From contig NC_064038.1 of assembly GCF_932526225.1 (NCBI RefSeq), positions 5,316,741 to 5,380,740 on the forward strand: a stretch of DNA of 64,000 nucleotides, in the 5' to 3' direction. A program made the translations under genes and the position numbers. This stretch comes from Nematostella vectensis (taxonomy: Eukaryota > Cnidaria > Anthozoa > Actiniaria > Edwardsiidae). Below the pieces are notes generated by a model. That model was not told where the DNA came from. It ran no database searches and worked only from the letters and a program-made list of their open reading frames with translations. Every line of letters begins with the position of its first letter. Position 1 is the first letter of the stretch. Shown here piece by piece: positions 13,801 to 27,900 of this stretch.

Positions 13801-16800
13801 GAAATTTTTAGATGTTATAATGTGCGGAGGTGTAAAAATTCAGAGAGTTAATATGGGACCTCTTTCATAAGATTTGGCAGACATGTAGAACTATTACTAA
13901 AAGAGCTGTTTATCAATGACAGTTTTCAATATACCGATGAAACTAAGTGCCATACTTGGGATTCGCAACTCTCTAATAAGAACACCTGTTGTTAACATTA
14001 TTTTCTCATAATTTCCTTGCAGTCTCCTAATCTCTTGCCGTTGCTTCTGTACAAGCTTGGTAAAGAGGCCAACCCCGATTTGAAGCTACAGATCCTATAC
14101 ACCATTCCAGAACTAGCAACCCACAAGGTAGAGAGTCATGTATAGCTTGTTTACGATTCATTGTTTATGACAGAGAATGAGTGATTGTGATCGGCAGTGT
14201 TAAAAAAAAAAAACGTTTTGCGTTTTTTGAGAGTCCAACCCCGATTTGAAGCTACAGATCTATACACCATTCCAGAACTAGCAACCCACAAAGTAGAGAG
14301 ACATGTACAGCTTGTTATGCAATTCCTTGTTTATGACAGAGAATGAGTAATTGAAATCGGCAGTGATAAAAAAAAACGTTTTGCGTTTTGCGTTTTGTCC
14401 CTTGCTACAAAGACACCCCTCCTGTTCTGGTTGAAACTGTACTTTATCTGTACTCCATCTTTTAAGTCAGAGTGTGCCTTATAAACAGAACCTCATCATT
14501 TACACACAGCCATATCGTTGACACAAAGGTTGCCGATAATTTGCCTGACATTAAGATTATTTCTGGTGATAAATAAGCATGAAGCACAACGTTTCATATT
14601 TATAATATTGCACCCCAAAAAGACCTGGAAGACGGACACAACAAAAAAATGCATGAGACATGATTTGTACTTGAGTGTTGTAGTTGAGTGTTGCTCCAGT
14701 TTCTCACTTGTTATATTTCCATTCGTTTTCACATAGTTGAGTGTTGCTCCAGTTCCTTACTTGTTATATTTCCATTCGTTTTCACATAGTTGAGTGTTGC
14801 TCCAGTTCCTTACTTGTTATATTTCCATTCGTTTTCACATAGTTGAGTGTTGCTCCAGTTTCTTACTTGTTATATTTCCATTCGTTTTCACATAGTTGAG
14901 TGTTGCTCCAGTTTCTCACTTGTTATATTTCCATTCGTTTTCACATAGTTGAGTGTTGCTTCAGTTCCTTACTTGTTATATTTCCATTCGTTTTCACATA
15001 GTTGAGTGTTGCTCCAGTTTCTTACTTGTTATATTTCCATTCGTTTTCACATAGTTGAGTGTTGCTCCAGTTTCTTACTTGTTATATTTCCATTCGTTTT
15101 CACATAGTTGAGTGTTGCTTCAGTTCCTTACTTGTTATATTTCCATTCGTTTTCACATAGTTGAGTGTTGCTCCAGTTTCTTACTTGTTATATTTCCATT
15201 CGTTTTCACATAGTTGAGTGTCGCTCCAGTTTCTTACTTGTTATATTTCTATTCGTTTTCATAGTTGAGTGTTGCTCCAGTTCCTTACTTGTTATATTTC
15301 CATTCGTTTTCACATAGTTGAGTGTTGCTCCAGTTTCTTACTTGTTATATTTCCATTCGTTTTCATAGTTGAGTGTTGCTCCAGTTTCTTACTTGTTATA
15401 TTTCTATTCGTTTTCATAGTTGAGTGTTGCTCCAGTTTCTTACTTGTTATATTTCCATTCGTTTTCACATAGTTGAGTGTTGCTCCAGTTTCTTACTTGT
15501 TATATTTCCATTCGTTTCACATAGTTGAGTGTTGCTCCAGTTTCTTACTTGTTATATTTCCATTCGTTTCACATAGTTGAGTGTTGCTCCAGTTTCTTAC
15601 TTGTTATATTTCCATTCGTTTTCACATAGTTGAGTGTTGCTCCAGTTTCTTACTTGTTATATTTCCATTCGTTTTCACATAGTTGAGTGTTGCTTCAGTT
15701 CCTTACTTGTTATATTTCCATTCGTTTTCACATAGTTGAGTGTTGCTCCAGTTTCTTACTTGTTATATTTCCATTCGTTTTCACATAGTTGAGTGTCGCT
15801 CCAGTTTCTTACTTGTTATATTTCCATTCGTTTTCACATAGTTGAGTGTTGCTCCAGTTTCTTACTTGTTATATTTCCATTCGTTTCACATAGTTGAGTG
15901 TTGCTCCAGTTTCTTACTTGTTATATTTCCATTCGTTTCACATAGTTGAGTGTTGCTCCAGTTTCTTACTTGTTATATTTCCATTCGTTTTCACATAGTT
16001 GAGTGTTGCTCCAGTTTCTTACTTGTTATATTTCCATTAGTTTTCACATAGTTGAGTGTTGCTTCAGTTCCTTACTTGTTATATTTCCATTCGTTTTCAC
16101 ATAGTTGAGTGTTGCTCCAGTTTCTTACTTGTTATATTTCCATTCGTTTTCACATAGTTGAGTGTCGCTCCAGTTCCTTACTTGTTATATTTCCATTCGT
16201 TTTCACATAGTTGAGTGTTGCTCCAGTTTCTTACTTGTTATATTTCCATTCGTTTTCACATAGTTGAGTGTCGCTCCAGTTTCTTACTTGTTATATTTCC
16301 ATTCGTTTTCACATAGTTGAGTGTTGCTCCAGTTTCTTACTTGTTATATTTCAATTCGTTTTCACATAGTTGAGTGTTGCTCCAGTTTCTTACTTGTTAT
16401 ATTTCCATTCGTTTTCATAGTTGAATGTTGCTCCAGTTTCTTACTTGTTATTTTTCCATTCGTTTTCACATAGTTGAGTGTTGCTCCAGTTCCTTACTTG
16501 TTATATTTCCATTCGTTTTCATAGTTGAGTGTTGCTCCAGTTTCTTACTTGTTATATTTCCATTCGTTTTCACATAGTTGAGTGTTGCTCCAGTTCCTTA
16601 CTTGTTATATTTCCATTCGTTTCACATAGTTGAGTGTTGCTCCAGTCTCTTGTTATATTTCCATTCGTTTTCACATAGTTGAGTGTTGCTCCAGTTCCTT
16701 ACTTGTTATATTTCCATTCGTTTTCACATAGTTGAGTGTTGCTCCAGTTTCTTACTTGTTATATTTCAATTCGTTTTCACATAGTTGAGTGTTGCTCCAG

Positions 16801-19800
16801 TTTCTTACTTGTTATATTTCCATTCGTTTTCATAGTTGAATGTTGCTCCAGTTTCTTACTTGTTATTTTTCCATTCGTTTTCACATAGTTGAGTGTTGCT
16901 CCAGTTCCTTACTTGTTATATTTCCATTCGTTTTCATAGTTGAGTGTTGCTCCAGTTTCTTACTTGTTATATTTCCATTCGTTTTCACATAGTTGAGTGT
17001 TGCTCCAGTTTCTTACTTGTTATATTTCCATTCGTTTTCATAGTTGAGTGTCGCTCCAGTTCCTTACTTGTTATATTTCCATTCGTTTCACATAGTTGAG
17101 TGTTGCTCCAGTTTCTTACTTGTTATATTTCCATTCGTTTTCACATAGTTGAGTGTTGCTCCAGTCTCTTGTTATATTTCCATTCGTTTTCATAGTTGAA
17201 TGTTGCTCCAGTTTCTTACTTGTTATTTTTCCATTCGTTTTCACATAGTTGAGTGTTGCTCCAGTTCCTTACTTGTTATATTTCCATTCGTTTTCATAGT
17301 TGAGTGTTGCTCCAGTTTCTTACTTGTTATATTTCCATTCGTTTTCACATAGTTGAGTGTTGCTCCAGTTCCTTACTTGTTATATTTCCATTCGTTTCAC
17401 ATAGTTGAGTGTTGCTCCAGTTTCTTACTTGTTATATTTCCATTCGTTTTCACATAGTTGAGTGTTGCTCCAGTTTCTTACTTGTTATATTTCCATTCGT
17501 TTCACATAGTTGAGTGTTGCTCCAGTCTCTTGTTATATTTCCATTCGTTTTCACATAGTTGAGTGTTGCTCCAGTTCCTTACTTGTTATATTTCCATTCG
17601 TTTTCACATAGTTGAGTGTTGCTCCAGTTTCTTACTTGTTATATTTCCATTCGTTTTCACATAGTTGAGTGTTGCTCCAGTTTCTTACTTGTTATATTTC
17701 CATTCGTTTTCACATAGTTGAGTGTCGCTCCAGTTTCTTACTTGTTATATTTCCATTCGTTTTCACATAGTTGAGTGTTGCTCCAGTTTCTTACTTGTTA
17801 TATTTCCATTCGTTTTCACATAGTTGAGTGTTGCTCCAGTTCCTTACTTGTTATATTTCCATTCGTTTTCATAGTTGAGTGTTGCTCCAGTCTCTTGTTA
17901 TATTTCCATTCGTTTTCACATAGTTGAGTGTTGCTCCAGTTCCTTACTTGTTATATTTCCATTCGTTTCACATAGTTGAGTGTTGCTCCAGTCTCTTGTT
18001 ATATTTCCATTCGTTTTCACATAGTTGAGTGTTGCTCCAGTTCCTTACTTGTTTTATTTCCATTCGTTTTCACCCAGTTGAGTGTTGCTCCAGTTTCTTG
18101 CTTGTTATATTTCTATTCGTTTTCACATAGTTGAGTGTTGCTCCAGTTTCTTACTTGTTATATTTCTATTCGTTTTCACATAGTTGAGTGTTGCTCCAGT
18201 TTCTTACTTGTTATATTTCCATTCGTTTTCACTTAGTTGAGTGTTGCTCCAGTTTCTTACTTGTTATATTTCCATTCGTTTTCACATAGTTGAGTGTTGC
18301 TCCAGTTTCTTACTTGTTATATTTCCATTCGTTTTCACATAGTTGAGTGTTGCTCCAGTTTCTTACTTGTTATATTTCCATTCGTTTTCACATAGTTGAG
18401 TGTTGCTCCAGTTTCTTACTTGTTATATTTCCATTCGTTTTCACATAGTTGAGTGTTGCTCCAGTTTCTTACTTTTTATATTTCCATTCGTTTTCACATA
18501 GTTGAGTGTTGCTCCAGTTTTGCGTTCCGTCCAGACGCTATCCCTCTCTCCTGCTTTGCGATCAGTAGCCCTCCGTCTCGTATGTCGAGTTTGGATGAAG
18601 CAAAATCGCGTCTTTCCCCACCTGCATAAGGCACTATTGGGTGCTAAGGCAGGCATTACGGACAAGGGTCTGTTGATGGAGGTTAATGTTTCTGTGGCAG
18701 CTACCATCAGGGATATCTGCAAACACAGGTAATCATAATGTTTTCTTAAAATGATTAAAATTTGTGGAAAGTAGCGTCCTTTTTCTCGAACACTTTCATA
18801 TATGTTATATATTTTCATACGACCGACCTTGCCGAAATCCGCCGATCCCAAAACAATTCCCCTGCTACCCTCCCTGTCTCCCCCTATATCCGCTAATGTT
18901 GCTTAATTTACTCAAACCGTAGAGGTGAGATCCCTGGGCCATCCATCCCGCAAACGATACCAAGTCTCCAACACACAGAGGCAGCCTTTTTACACCTCTG
19001 AAAACTCGCTCAGACTTAGACCCCCTGCTCCACATTTTTAGATATGAAGCCATGATTTACTGAGCCGTCGCATCTCTATTTTGGCGCCAAATAAATATGC
19101 ACAATGCTTTTAGTGTATTTGCAATGACTCTTTATTTTCTAGGGCGTCCCAACATGGAGGTGATATGCTCGGCATTCTGTCTAACCTTATCAATGAACAC
19201 ACGGGCAAAATGGCAGGAGATGAAAAATCTGCTGTCGTCATAGTACTCTCCTTGCAAGGAATCAAGGCTTTGTGTGAGGCTGAGGTTAGTTTTCCTCCTA
19301 CTTAACTTAAGTTTTATTATTTTAATCTTGATTTTACTAGCTTTGTCACATATTACATTTGGTTATTTTTGTTGAATTTCATTTCATTATTTGTGTTTTT
19401 TTTTACTTCATTTTATTTTATTAATTTCGCCATAATAGGAGGTCACCGCGCCATAATACACAGTATTTGTTCATCTCTTTATTTTGTTAGTTTTCAGTCC
19501 TCAGAGGGTGTATGTCTAATACCCACTGTTTTGCCATCAGGTGGTAGATCTATGCACTGTGTGGCGTGTCCTTGCGCCCAAGTTATCAGATGACAGGCGC
19601 CCTGCAGTAATGAAGTGTCTTTGCGAACTTTTTGCATTAGTGCCACGCCTCGCTACAGACACACAGCAGTATCAGGTGAATATGGGATGTTATTTTTTTC
19701 GGGGTCTGGTATCCATCAAATCGCGCGCTCTGGTTGGCTCTCGAGAGGTTGATTTGTAAAATAACCATCGAAAACTGTATTTTTACTCCCGAGGTTATAG

Positions 19801-22800
19801 ATCTTCACACTAGAACGGCATTTTATTTTTTATTTTATCTAGAGTCATTGACTTTACGCAAAATCGGCTTCAAACTCCCTGTGTTTTGACAATTTCCCGT
19901 CATAATGATTTTGCAACGCACGCGACAATTTCAAGTTTGCTGAAGGTTTATTTGGGATAGAAGAAGGCAGCAAATCGTCTCTTCATACGAAGAAAAACGA
20001 TAATATCACTAATAGACTCGAACCAATGAGGCTACATGCTGCGTTATCTATATTGAATATTACACTTTTAAAACAGTAAAAGGAAAATATTTTATATGAC
20101 GTACAATGACACATCATTGTCCATGTAGGAGTTCAAGCAGGAGGTTCTGGGATTTCTCTGGAGAATGACAAGATACCGGACTGCGTGGGTTTCTGGTGCA
20201 GCGTTTTCAGCTCTGGCAAACTTCAGTGCAGAGGACTTCGAACTTCAACATCTGCCTGATGAGGTACATTAACGATAAAATCTATAACAACACCAATTTA
20301 TAGAGATTGTTGTGATGATATTTGTGATATTTATTCATGATTATGATTATGATGATCAAAGTTTGATCTCTTTTAGCCCTCTCCCCCGACATGACGAAAG
20401 AAACCTGGAAAATGCGCAATTTGAGATAGAGAAAGAAGATACAATTTCTTACAATTGCCATCGGTTTCTTATTACAGACTGATTTTAAAAACACGAATAA
20501 CGTGAGGCTGAAGTGCGCATACCCAGATTTTGGCTTTTTAGGATAGTTTTTGAGTTTTTCCTTGATCATCCTTGCGCTTGTATCAGCTCAGGGAGGAAAA
20601 GCTCAAATTTCAATAACACTTTACAAAAAGTCGCATCAATTTAAAAAAAAAAAGTCGCACTTGATATTTTGTTTGATATTACTCGCTAAGTACTTAGAGA
20701 AATTTTGCGCCTTATTAGATGTGAAATGGGCTTATTTGAAGCGTCACGTCATGTTTTTCCGTCACGTCCTCTCCCCCTCCATTAGAGCCATAAGCCTTTT
20801 AAGCCTCCTAATAACCCCCTCCCATTCAAACCAAAAGTGCTAAAGACTGTCTCATGCGCTCTTCACTCCAAACAAACGTTCTTCAACGTGGCATAACCAG
20901 AGCCAATAGCATCGATGATATGCCTGATACCGTAAAACATGATGACATTTACATTTGTTAAAAATGTTGTTAATTATCCGTGTGCACAGGTCGCATTACC
21001 CATAAAAGATCGTCTACGCGCGTCAAGAAAGCCGCAAGAAAATGAAAATTCACAAGAGGTTGAAAAAAGCCTCGACAGCTCAACCCCTCCTGGACATGCA
21101 TACATCGCTCTGCTGCACAGGCTCTCTCTCGCCACCCTCACAGGTATCCCACAGACATAAACCTCCGCTTATATATAATCATTACTATTGAAGTGTTAAC
21201 ATGACTTTACTATAGCTCCATGCCTTTAAGCTACGAGTTAACAAAAATATGCAGGCTATTTGAATTCCTAAAAGTATGTCTGAGTATGTAGAAATGAAAT
21301 CAGAGCGGCTTTGTGAGTTTAAAAGTTTCTGTCGGCCGCTATTTGTCATCGGAAAATACCAAGCGCAGAAAGCATCCTATTGCGATATTTTCGATTAAAA
21401 TTGGCTCTCTTTTTTGATGTATATTTCGAGATTTCTTCAATTAATTTATCATCGAATTTTGGATAAAAGCAAAGGCGTGGGTGAGAAGTGTCTGGGGAAA
21501 ATGATTTAAAAACAATGTTGTGTCTCTTAGTTTATTCTAAGGAAAAATGTTGTGCAAAAAGTATACATGGAACACTTTTCTGTTGTGCTTCTAGATTTCA
21601 AAGTATTTTTGACTGCACTTGTTCGTGAGGAGGCGTTGTCCATTCCACGTGGTGTGATCCATAGTGCATCACGGGCAAGTAGGTCATATGACCGAGTACT
21701 TTCAGGTATCCCGTCATTCCTTCAGACTCAATACGAGAAGTCCAAGACGCCAGGGCTCAACCAGGGACTTGCAGGTAATGAAAGGGAAATGGAGAAATGT
21801 GGAATAGATCGTGGAATATGGAAAGGAGTGTATGGTGTTGGGTATGGTTGAATAGTGAATAGTGAGGTGAGATGTTTTGCACTATTATTCAACCAAAGCT
21901 AGGTGCGATTAGTTGAGATATCATGTGGTTTCTGTAGTGGTTTTGCCAATGTGAGATAAAGTAAGGTAAAGTGAGGCAAGGCCGGGTGACGTGAGGTGAG
22001 GCGAGGTATATTGTCATGGTGTTACCAAGAATTTCATCAATAAAGAGCTCTTTTTTTGTTATCCAAGATTTTTTGGCATTAATATGAGTCTATCAGTTGA
22101 TTTTCCTCACAAAATCACATCATTTATTTATTAGCGGGCTTGTTATTCAGCTACGAGCCGCCGTTCGAGGAGCACTCAGGCAAGCGAGCTCGTCGCTACT
22201 TCCTGAACTGTGCCAGGAGCTATCGAAACATGCTTGATTCACTTGTTCATGAGGTACGAACATTGCTGCCAACACATAAGTAATAGCACATACATGATTG
22301 AATTAAAACAACTTGTACGCAATGGACGCTATATTACGAAAATGCTTCGTAAAAGATCACCCGCCTATATTTTGACCACCACCCAATCTCTTCTTCTGGA
22401 CATGTTTCCAAGAAGGTTCTCCAGGATGTTCTGCCGTTATCGCCAAAGCCTTTGTAAAGAGCCTGAACAAGTCTGAATTGCTTTTTTCTCCTTATAGCCG
22501 CCTGATTGATACTTAAGTAGGCTCCCTCTCCCCATAAAGCCGTCTGAATGAGACATTAACAGCGCACCTTTCCCATGCCAATTCAGCCGTCTGAATGGTA
22601 CTTTTAGGTGTCCTCAAGTTCCCATATAGCTGAATGATACTTCAACAGGCTGAACTCTCCTTAGGTCTCCATGAGCCATCTGAATGAGATTTGATGTTGT
22701 CTTCCCTTCTCAGGTCCCCGTACAGCCGTCTGAATGGCACCGTAACATGCTACTTCCACACGCGTGGACAGTATTCATGATCAGGCTGTACAGCGCATGC

Positions 22801-24869
22801 GTGGAGGGCCGTAAAGCGGAGCTACAAATGCAATATAGTCACGGACACATCACTGACCAATCAGAACTACGGGACAAGCTTAACAATGTAGGGCTTTGGT
22901 AAGAAATTCGTCACTGATAGACACAATGAGCAACATAGGGCTTTGGTAAGAAATTTGGTGCCGATAAACAAAATGAACAACGTGATGCTTTGGTAAGAAA
23001 TTTGGTGCCGATAGACAAAATAAACAACGTGATGCTTTGGTAAGAAATTTGGTGCCGATAAACAAAATAAACAACGTGATGCTTTGGTAAGAAATTTGGT
23101 GCCGATAAACAAAATGAACAACGTGATGCTTTGGTAAGAATTTGGTGCCGATAAACAAAATCAACAACGTGATGCTTTGGTAAGAAATTTGGTGCCGATA
23201 AACAAAATAAACAACGTGATGCTTTAATAAGAAATTTGGTGACGGTAAATAAAATAAACAACGTGATGCTTTGGTAAGAAATTTGGTGCCGATAAATAAA
23301 ATGAACAACGTGATGATTGGTAAGAAATTTGGTGCCGATAAACAAAATGAACAACGTGATGCTTTGGTAAGAAATTTGGTGCCGATAAACAAAATAAACA
23401 ACGTGATGCTTTGGTAAGAAATTTGGTGCCGATAAACAAAATAAACAACGTGATGCTTTGGTAAGAAATTTGGTGCCGATAAATAAAATAAACAACGTGA
23501 TGCTTTGGTAAGAAATTTGGTGCCGATAAATAAAATGAACAACGTGATGAATGGTAAGAAATTTGGTGCCGATAGATAAAATGGACAACGTGATGCTTTG
23601 GTAAGAAATTTGGTGCCGATAAACAACGAGATGCTTTGGTAAGAAATTTGGTGCCGATAAACAACGTGATGCTTTGGTTAGAAAATTGGGATTGACAGAC
23701 CAGTAAAACTTGCGAGTCATAATGTAAGACTATCAAAGACTCTGATTTATGAGCCAATAAAATAATTCTTTTGTAATGTACAGACCAATTACACATCAAA
23801 TTTGTAACACATTAGCCTATCATAGAAAATTCTCAACATAAAAATCGTAGGACCAGGAGACGTGTTTCTCTAAAACATCTTAGACAATCAGGTACAAGAG
23901 TTGTGATTTTGGATCTAATCAGAGAATAGTCCACAGGCATCACACAAGTTTTTAATGCATTAGCCAATTATAGAAAATTATCATAATTCAAATCATAAAA
24001 CCAGTCAAAGATTTCTTTCTTAAAGTTTTTTAAAAGATCTGGCAAATCTGAGGTAAAATAATGTTGTTTCGTTGATAGGGTACGGGACCAGGTGACAGAA
24101 CAACTGAAGACAGCATCCAGGTAAAACACCGATTTAAAAGGATGCTCCCGTAGCTTTATTCAATATCAAGTCTTTTTTAATGTAGCGGGAAAATGTTTTT
24201 TAGTTCTTGAAGCAATGCTGACACATTTGTTCTACAGAAAAACTTAATACCTATTTTTTTTCAGAAAAACTTTAAAAACTAGTCATTAATAAAGTTATGT
24301 GGCAGGATATTTCAAAGTTTATTTTCAGTCAGGTCAATGCTCATTCAGAACTGTTATTGCAAAATTAGTCTTTCCGTATCCCCAAATGCCTTATTATCAT
24401 CATAGGATTATAAAATATATTTTTAGGGGGGCTAAGGGAAAATTCGTTACCCTAACTCTTTTGCTATTTAGAAGTATTTTCTATTATTCGGTTATGTTGA
24501 AGTCGTGGCTTCCTTCCCAAACAGTCATCCCCACCTTACACTCTTTTTTCCCCTCACACCTTTCATTATACAGAGGAAGTCCTTCGGTCCAAGGGAACTC
24601 TGTCCTTTCTCTTGCGGGCCTCGCCTATGCTGTATACTCCCACTCCTTCCAGAACACTCTAGAAATGCAGCCAGACCTGAATGACGAGTCTGTTAACGAG
24701 GCCCAGGCTCCTTGCGCCAAGGAGTGGTTGCTGATGGTGGCTGACACGCTAATGACAGTACTCGACGGGAATTATAAACCTCGTGGGTCTACCCTTGTCT
24801 GGTGCCAGCAGGTTAGAATTGTAACATTTGCCTTTCGTTGATCAATATTTTAGCCCCATCATCATCATT

Positions 24870-24942
<73 letters not shown>

Positions 24943-27900
24943 TCATCATTATCATCATCAACGAATAATTAAACTATCATGACAACCATGATCACCCATC
25001 ATCATTGTTGTATTTTTCGTCATCATCATCGTCAACAAATACTTACACTATGTTAGTTACCATGATCACCCATCTTCGTTACTGTTCATCATCACCACCA
25101 TTATAGTAACCATGACCATGATAACTGCTAACGCTTGAAGAGCTCTCGTCAGCTACACCTAAAAGTATAATCTTTATTTACCGAATTCAGTCGAAAACGT
25201 CGCAACCGCGTCCCCAAATCAGCCAATTAAAACAAACGCTTTCTCGCACTTGGTACTTTGCTATGATGACAAAATGGCCAGTGACAGAGACGCTAATCCA
25301 GGGAGTTTTTGGCAAGCTTACTGTCGACGTCAAACTTCGTATTTAACTTATAAATCTCATACCTGTGTCCCCTACAGGTGTCTTCCGCAAGCAGTACAGC
25401 TAGCTCCCTACTTGCCCGTGCCAGTGCTGCTCTGTCCCTCTCACAGTTAGTTCCTGTTCTTGTTGCACTTGATCCTGATCATGTCAAGCAGTATATCGAT
25501 GCCTTGAGGCTCAGACTTCCGGGACAGACCAAGTAAGTGCATTATACTCACTGCATCTAGAACTATATCAAGGGCTGTAGGCTTAGACTTCCTGGACAGA
25601 CCAAATACGTGTATTATGATAATTGCCTTATACGCATCTAGAAGTATATCAAGGCCTGTAGGCTTAGACTTCCTGGATAGAACAAGTACGTGCATTATGC
25701 TAATTGCCTTATACGCATTAAGAAGTATATCGGGGCCTGTAGGTTTCCTGGACACACGTATACTTATGTAGATTTGTATTGATTCAATAAGCCTAAGGCT
25801 TTCAAGAAGTTATGTATAAACCTATTTAAGAAATGTTGTTAATGTAAATGGCAATTCCCAAATATCATCTTTTCTTTCAAAATATACCCTAGTTCTCGTC
25901 ATATTTTTACCATCATAAATATGTTTAAATTAAATAAAAAATTCGTTTTTTGCTTAATATGATCTTTATCTTACAGGATTGATTTATCTTATATAATTGA
26001 CACTTTCAGAATTGTTAGTAAGTGGGTTGAGTTTCCCGAGGTGCACTTACTGTGTGTTATTGTTATTATTTTTCGATAGGGCCGGAAGCTCTGCTGTCAT
26101 CCAAGTGCATTGTGGCCTTGGTCTAGGTCTCTTGCTCAGCAAACTCTACCAAGAGCATTACAGGTTAGAAAATCGAATTAGAATCGAATCTTAGATAGAA
26201 AAAAAAATAGAAACCATAATCTTTTTTTTATCCTTTTTAGTGACGTGGCCGGACAAGATGTGAGTACCTGATTTGAGTAATTGTTTTCGTGCAATGCTAT
26301 TTCATGTTGACATTTTGGGTCCTTAATATTTTATTATACCACTTATATTCCTGCTAGGGGTACATGCTGGTAACGACAGCTCTAGACACTCTCGAAAATG
26401 CCGGGTTCTCCACAGATCTAGAAAACACGTGAGTCAGTGATTTACTGCTGGTCATTACCCAAAACATTCTTGGATCCTTACTCTCTGGCCAAAAATACCC
26501 TTTTCCTTAAGGCTACGAACGTAACTTTTTCCACTTAAAGGAGTTAGTTACAATGTGTTTTGAATTTCCTTATAGAGTGCTTCATCTGCCCATGAGCACT
26601 TGCTCTGATTTGGGAAAATGAAAAATCATCCTTATTTGTAGAGGATGGTCTTGAATGAAACAGTTTCCGAAACCAAACTATTACTACACCCAAATTTTGC
26701 TAGCAGTTTTCTGTTCCGCTGTACATATTTCTGAAAGATGGGCTTTTTGCAGAGAGGGGGCATGTCTTGGCATGGGCGTGGCATTGTCCTCCTTGTGCCA
26801 TGAGAACATCATCGACTCAAGAGTGCACCTTAACACTATCCACCAAAAGCTACAGGGGGTGTTAGATGAGCACCTCGGGGACCCTGATCAGAGACTACAG
26901 GTGAGCCCTTGTATACATCGGTATAATAGTATAACTAGAAAGACTACAGGCAAGTTGTAGAAAAATTAGATGGTAAAGGCATGACAAGCTAAAAATCAAA
27001 ACAAGGTTGAAAAAGTATGTTAGACGCCTCTGAAACAGAGTAGTTGCGCTGACGTTTCAAGTGTAGCCCTCCGACGTAGGGCAACGCCTAGTCGTTTACG
27101 GCTGCAACTTTAGATATATGGACCCTAAAAGTCCTAACAGGTGAGCGATATCCAAATGGCACCCTCAAAAGAAGTGGGTACCTTAGATCAATGGTACATT
27201 GACGAGAGATTGCAGGTGGGTATATTTGGACCCAGACCAACGATAATAGACGGACCCCTGAAAAAAGATTACAGATGGGCACTCTTGGACCTAGATCAAG
27301 GATAACAGATGGGCACTCAAGATATATGGTACCCTTAATAGAGATAACTCTTGGACCCATACCAGAGATTACAGGTGAACACTCTGATGATGTGAAACCC
27401 TGACTAGATTCTATGGATAGGCAGTCTAAACGTATGAGATCAAGAAGTAACGATGCGCTCGAGATCTGGACATGGTCTTTATTGGTTTTCGCGTTCCTCA
27501 CCTGACAGACGAGAAAAAATAAAATAAAGCTCTTTGAGTTTTTTAGTCGTTTGAAGAGTGTGTAATTTTATTGACATTCTCATAATTTTACATTAAAAGA
27601 GTCATCCATGTTTTTTTATGGACCCATGCAGACGTTGTGCTTTAACTTCGCACTGGTTACCGCAAGTCTGTTTGAAGTTGGATTGATCTCCATTGAAGAA
27701 TCCCTCAAATGTGTGAATACGCTGCAAGAACTTACATTGAAACATGACCAGGTAACACATAACTTCAATTCCAAGCAGTACTTTGTCGCACAACTGGCCG
27801 TCACGCAAAACATTTTTACATAAGACTTTGTCACCACACTTTTTGTATGCTGTGTACAGCAATGTGCTTACGGACCATGTATCAAGCATAACCATGGAGC

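Noticed and set aside
14690-18520. CRISPR-like array
   Set aside because: Units are contiguous with no unique spacers, and the DNA is from an animal; it is a minisatellite.
22867-23799. Minus-strand open frames up to 269 residues rich in FLTKASRC
   Set aside because: Translation of the 47-bp donor-derived array on the wrong strand; no start context and no family.
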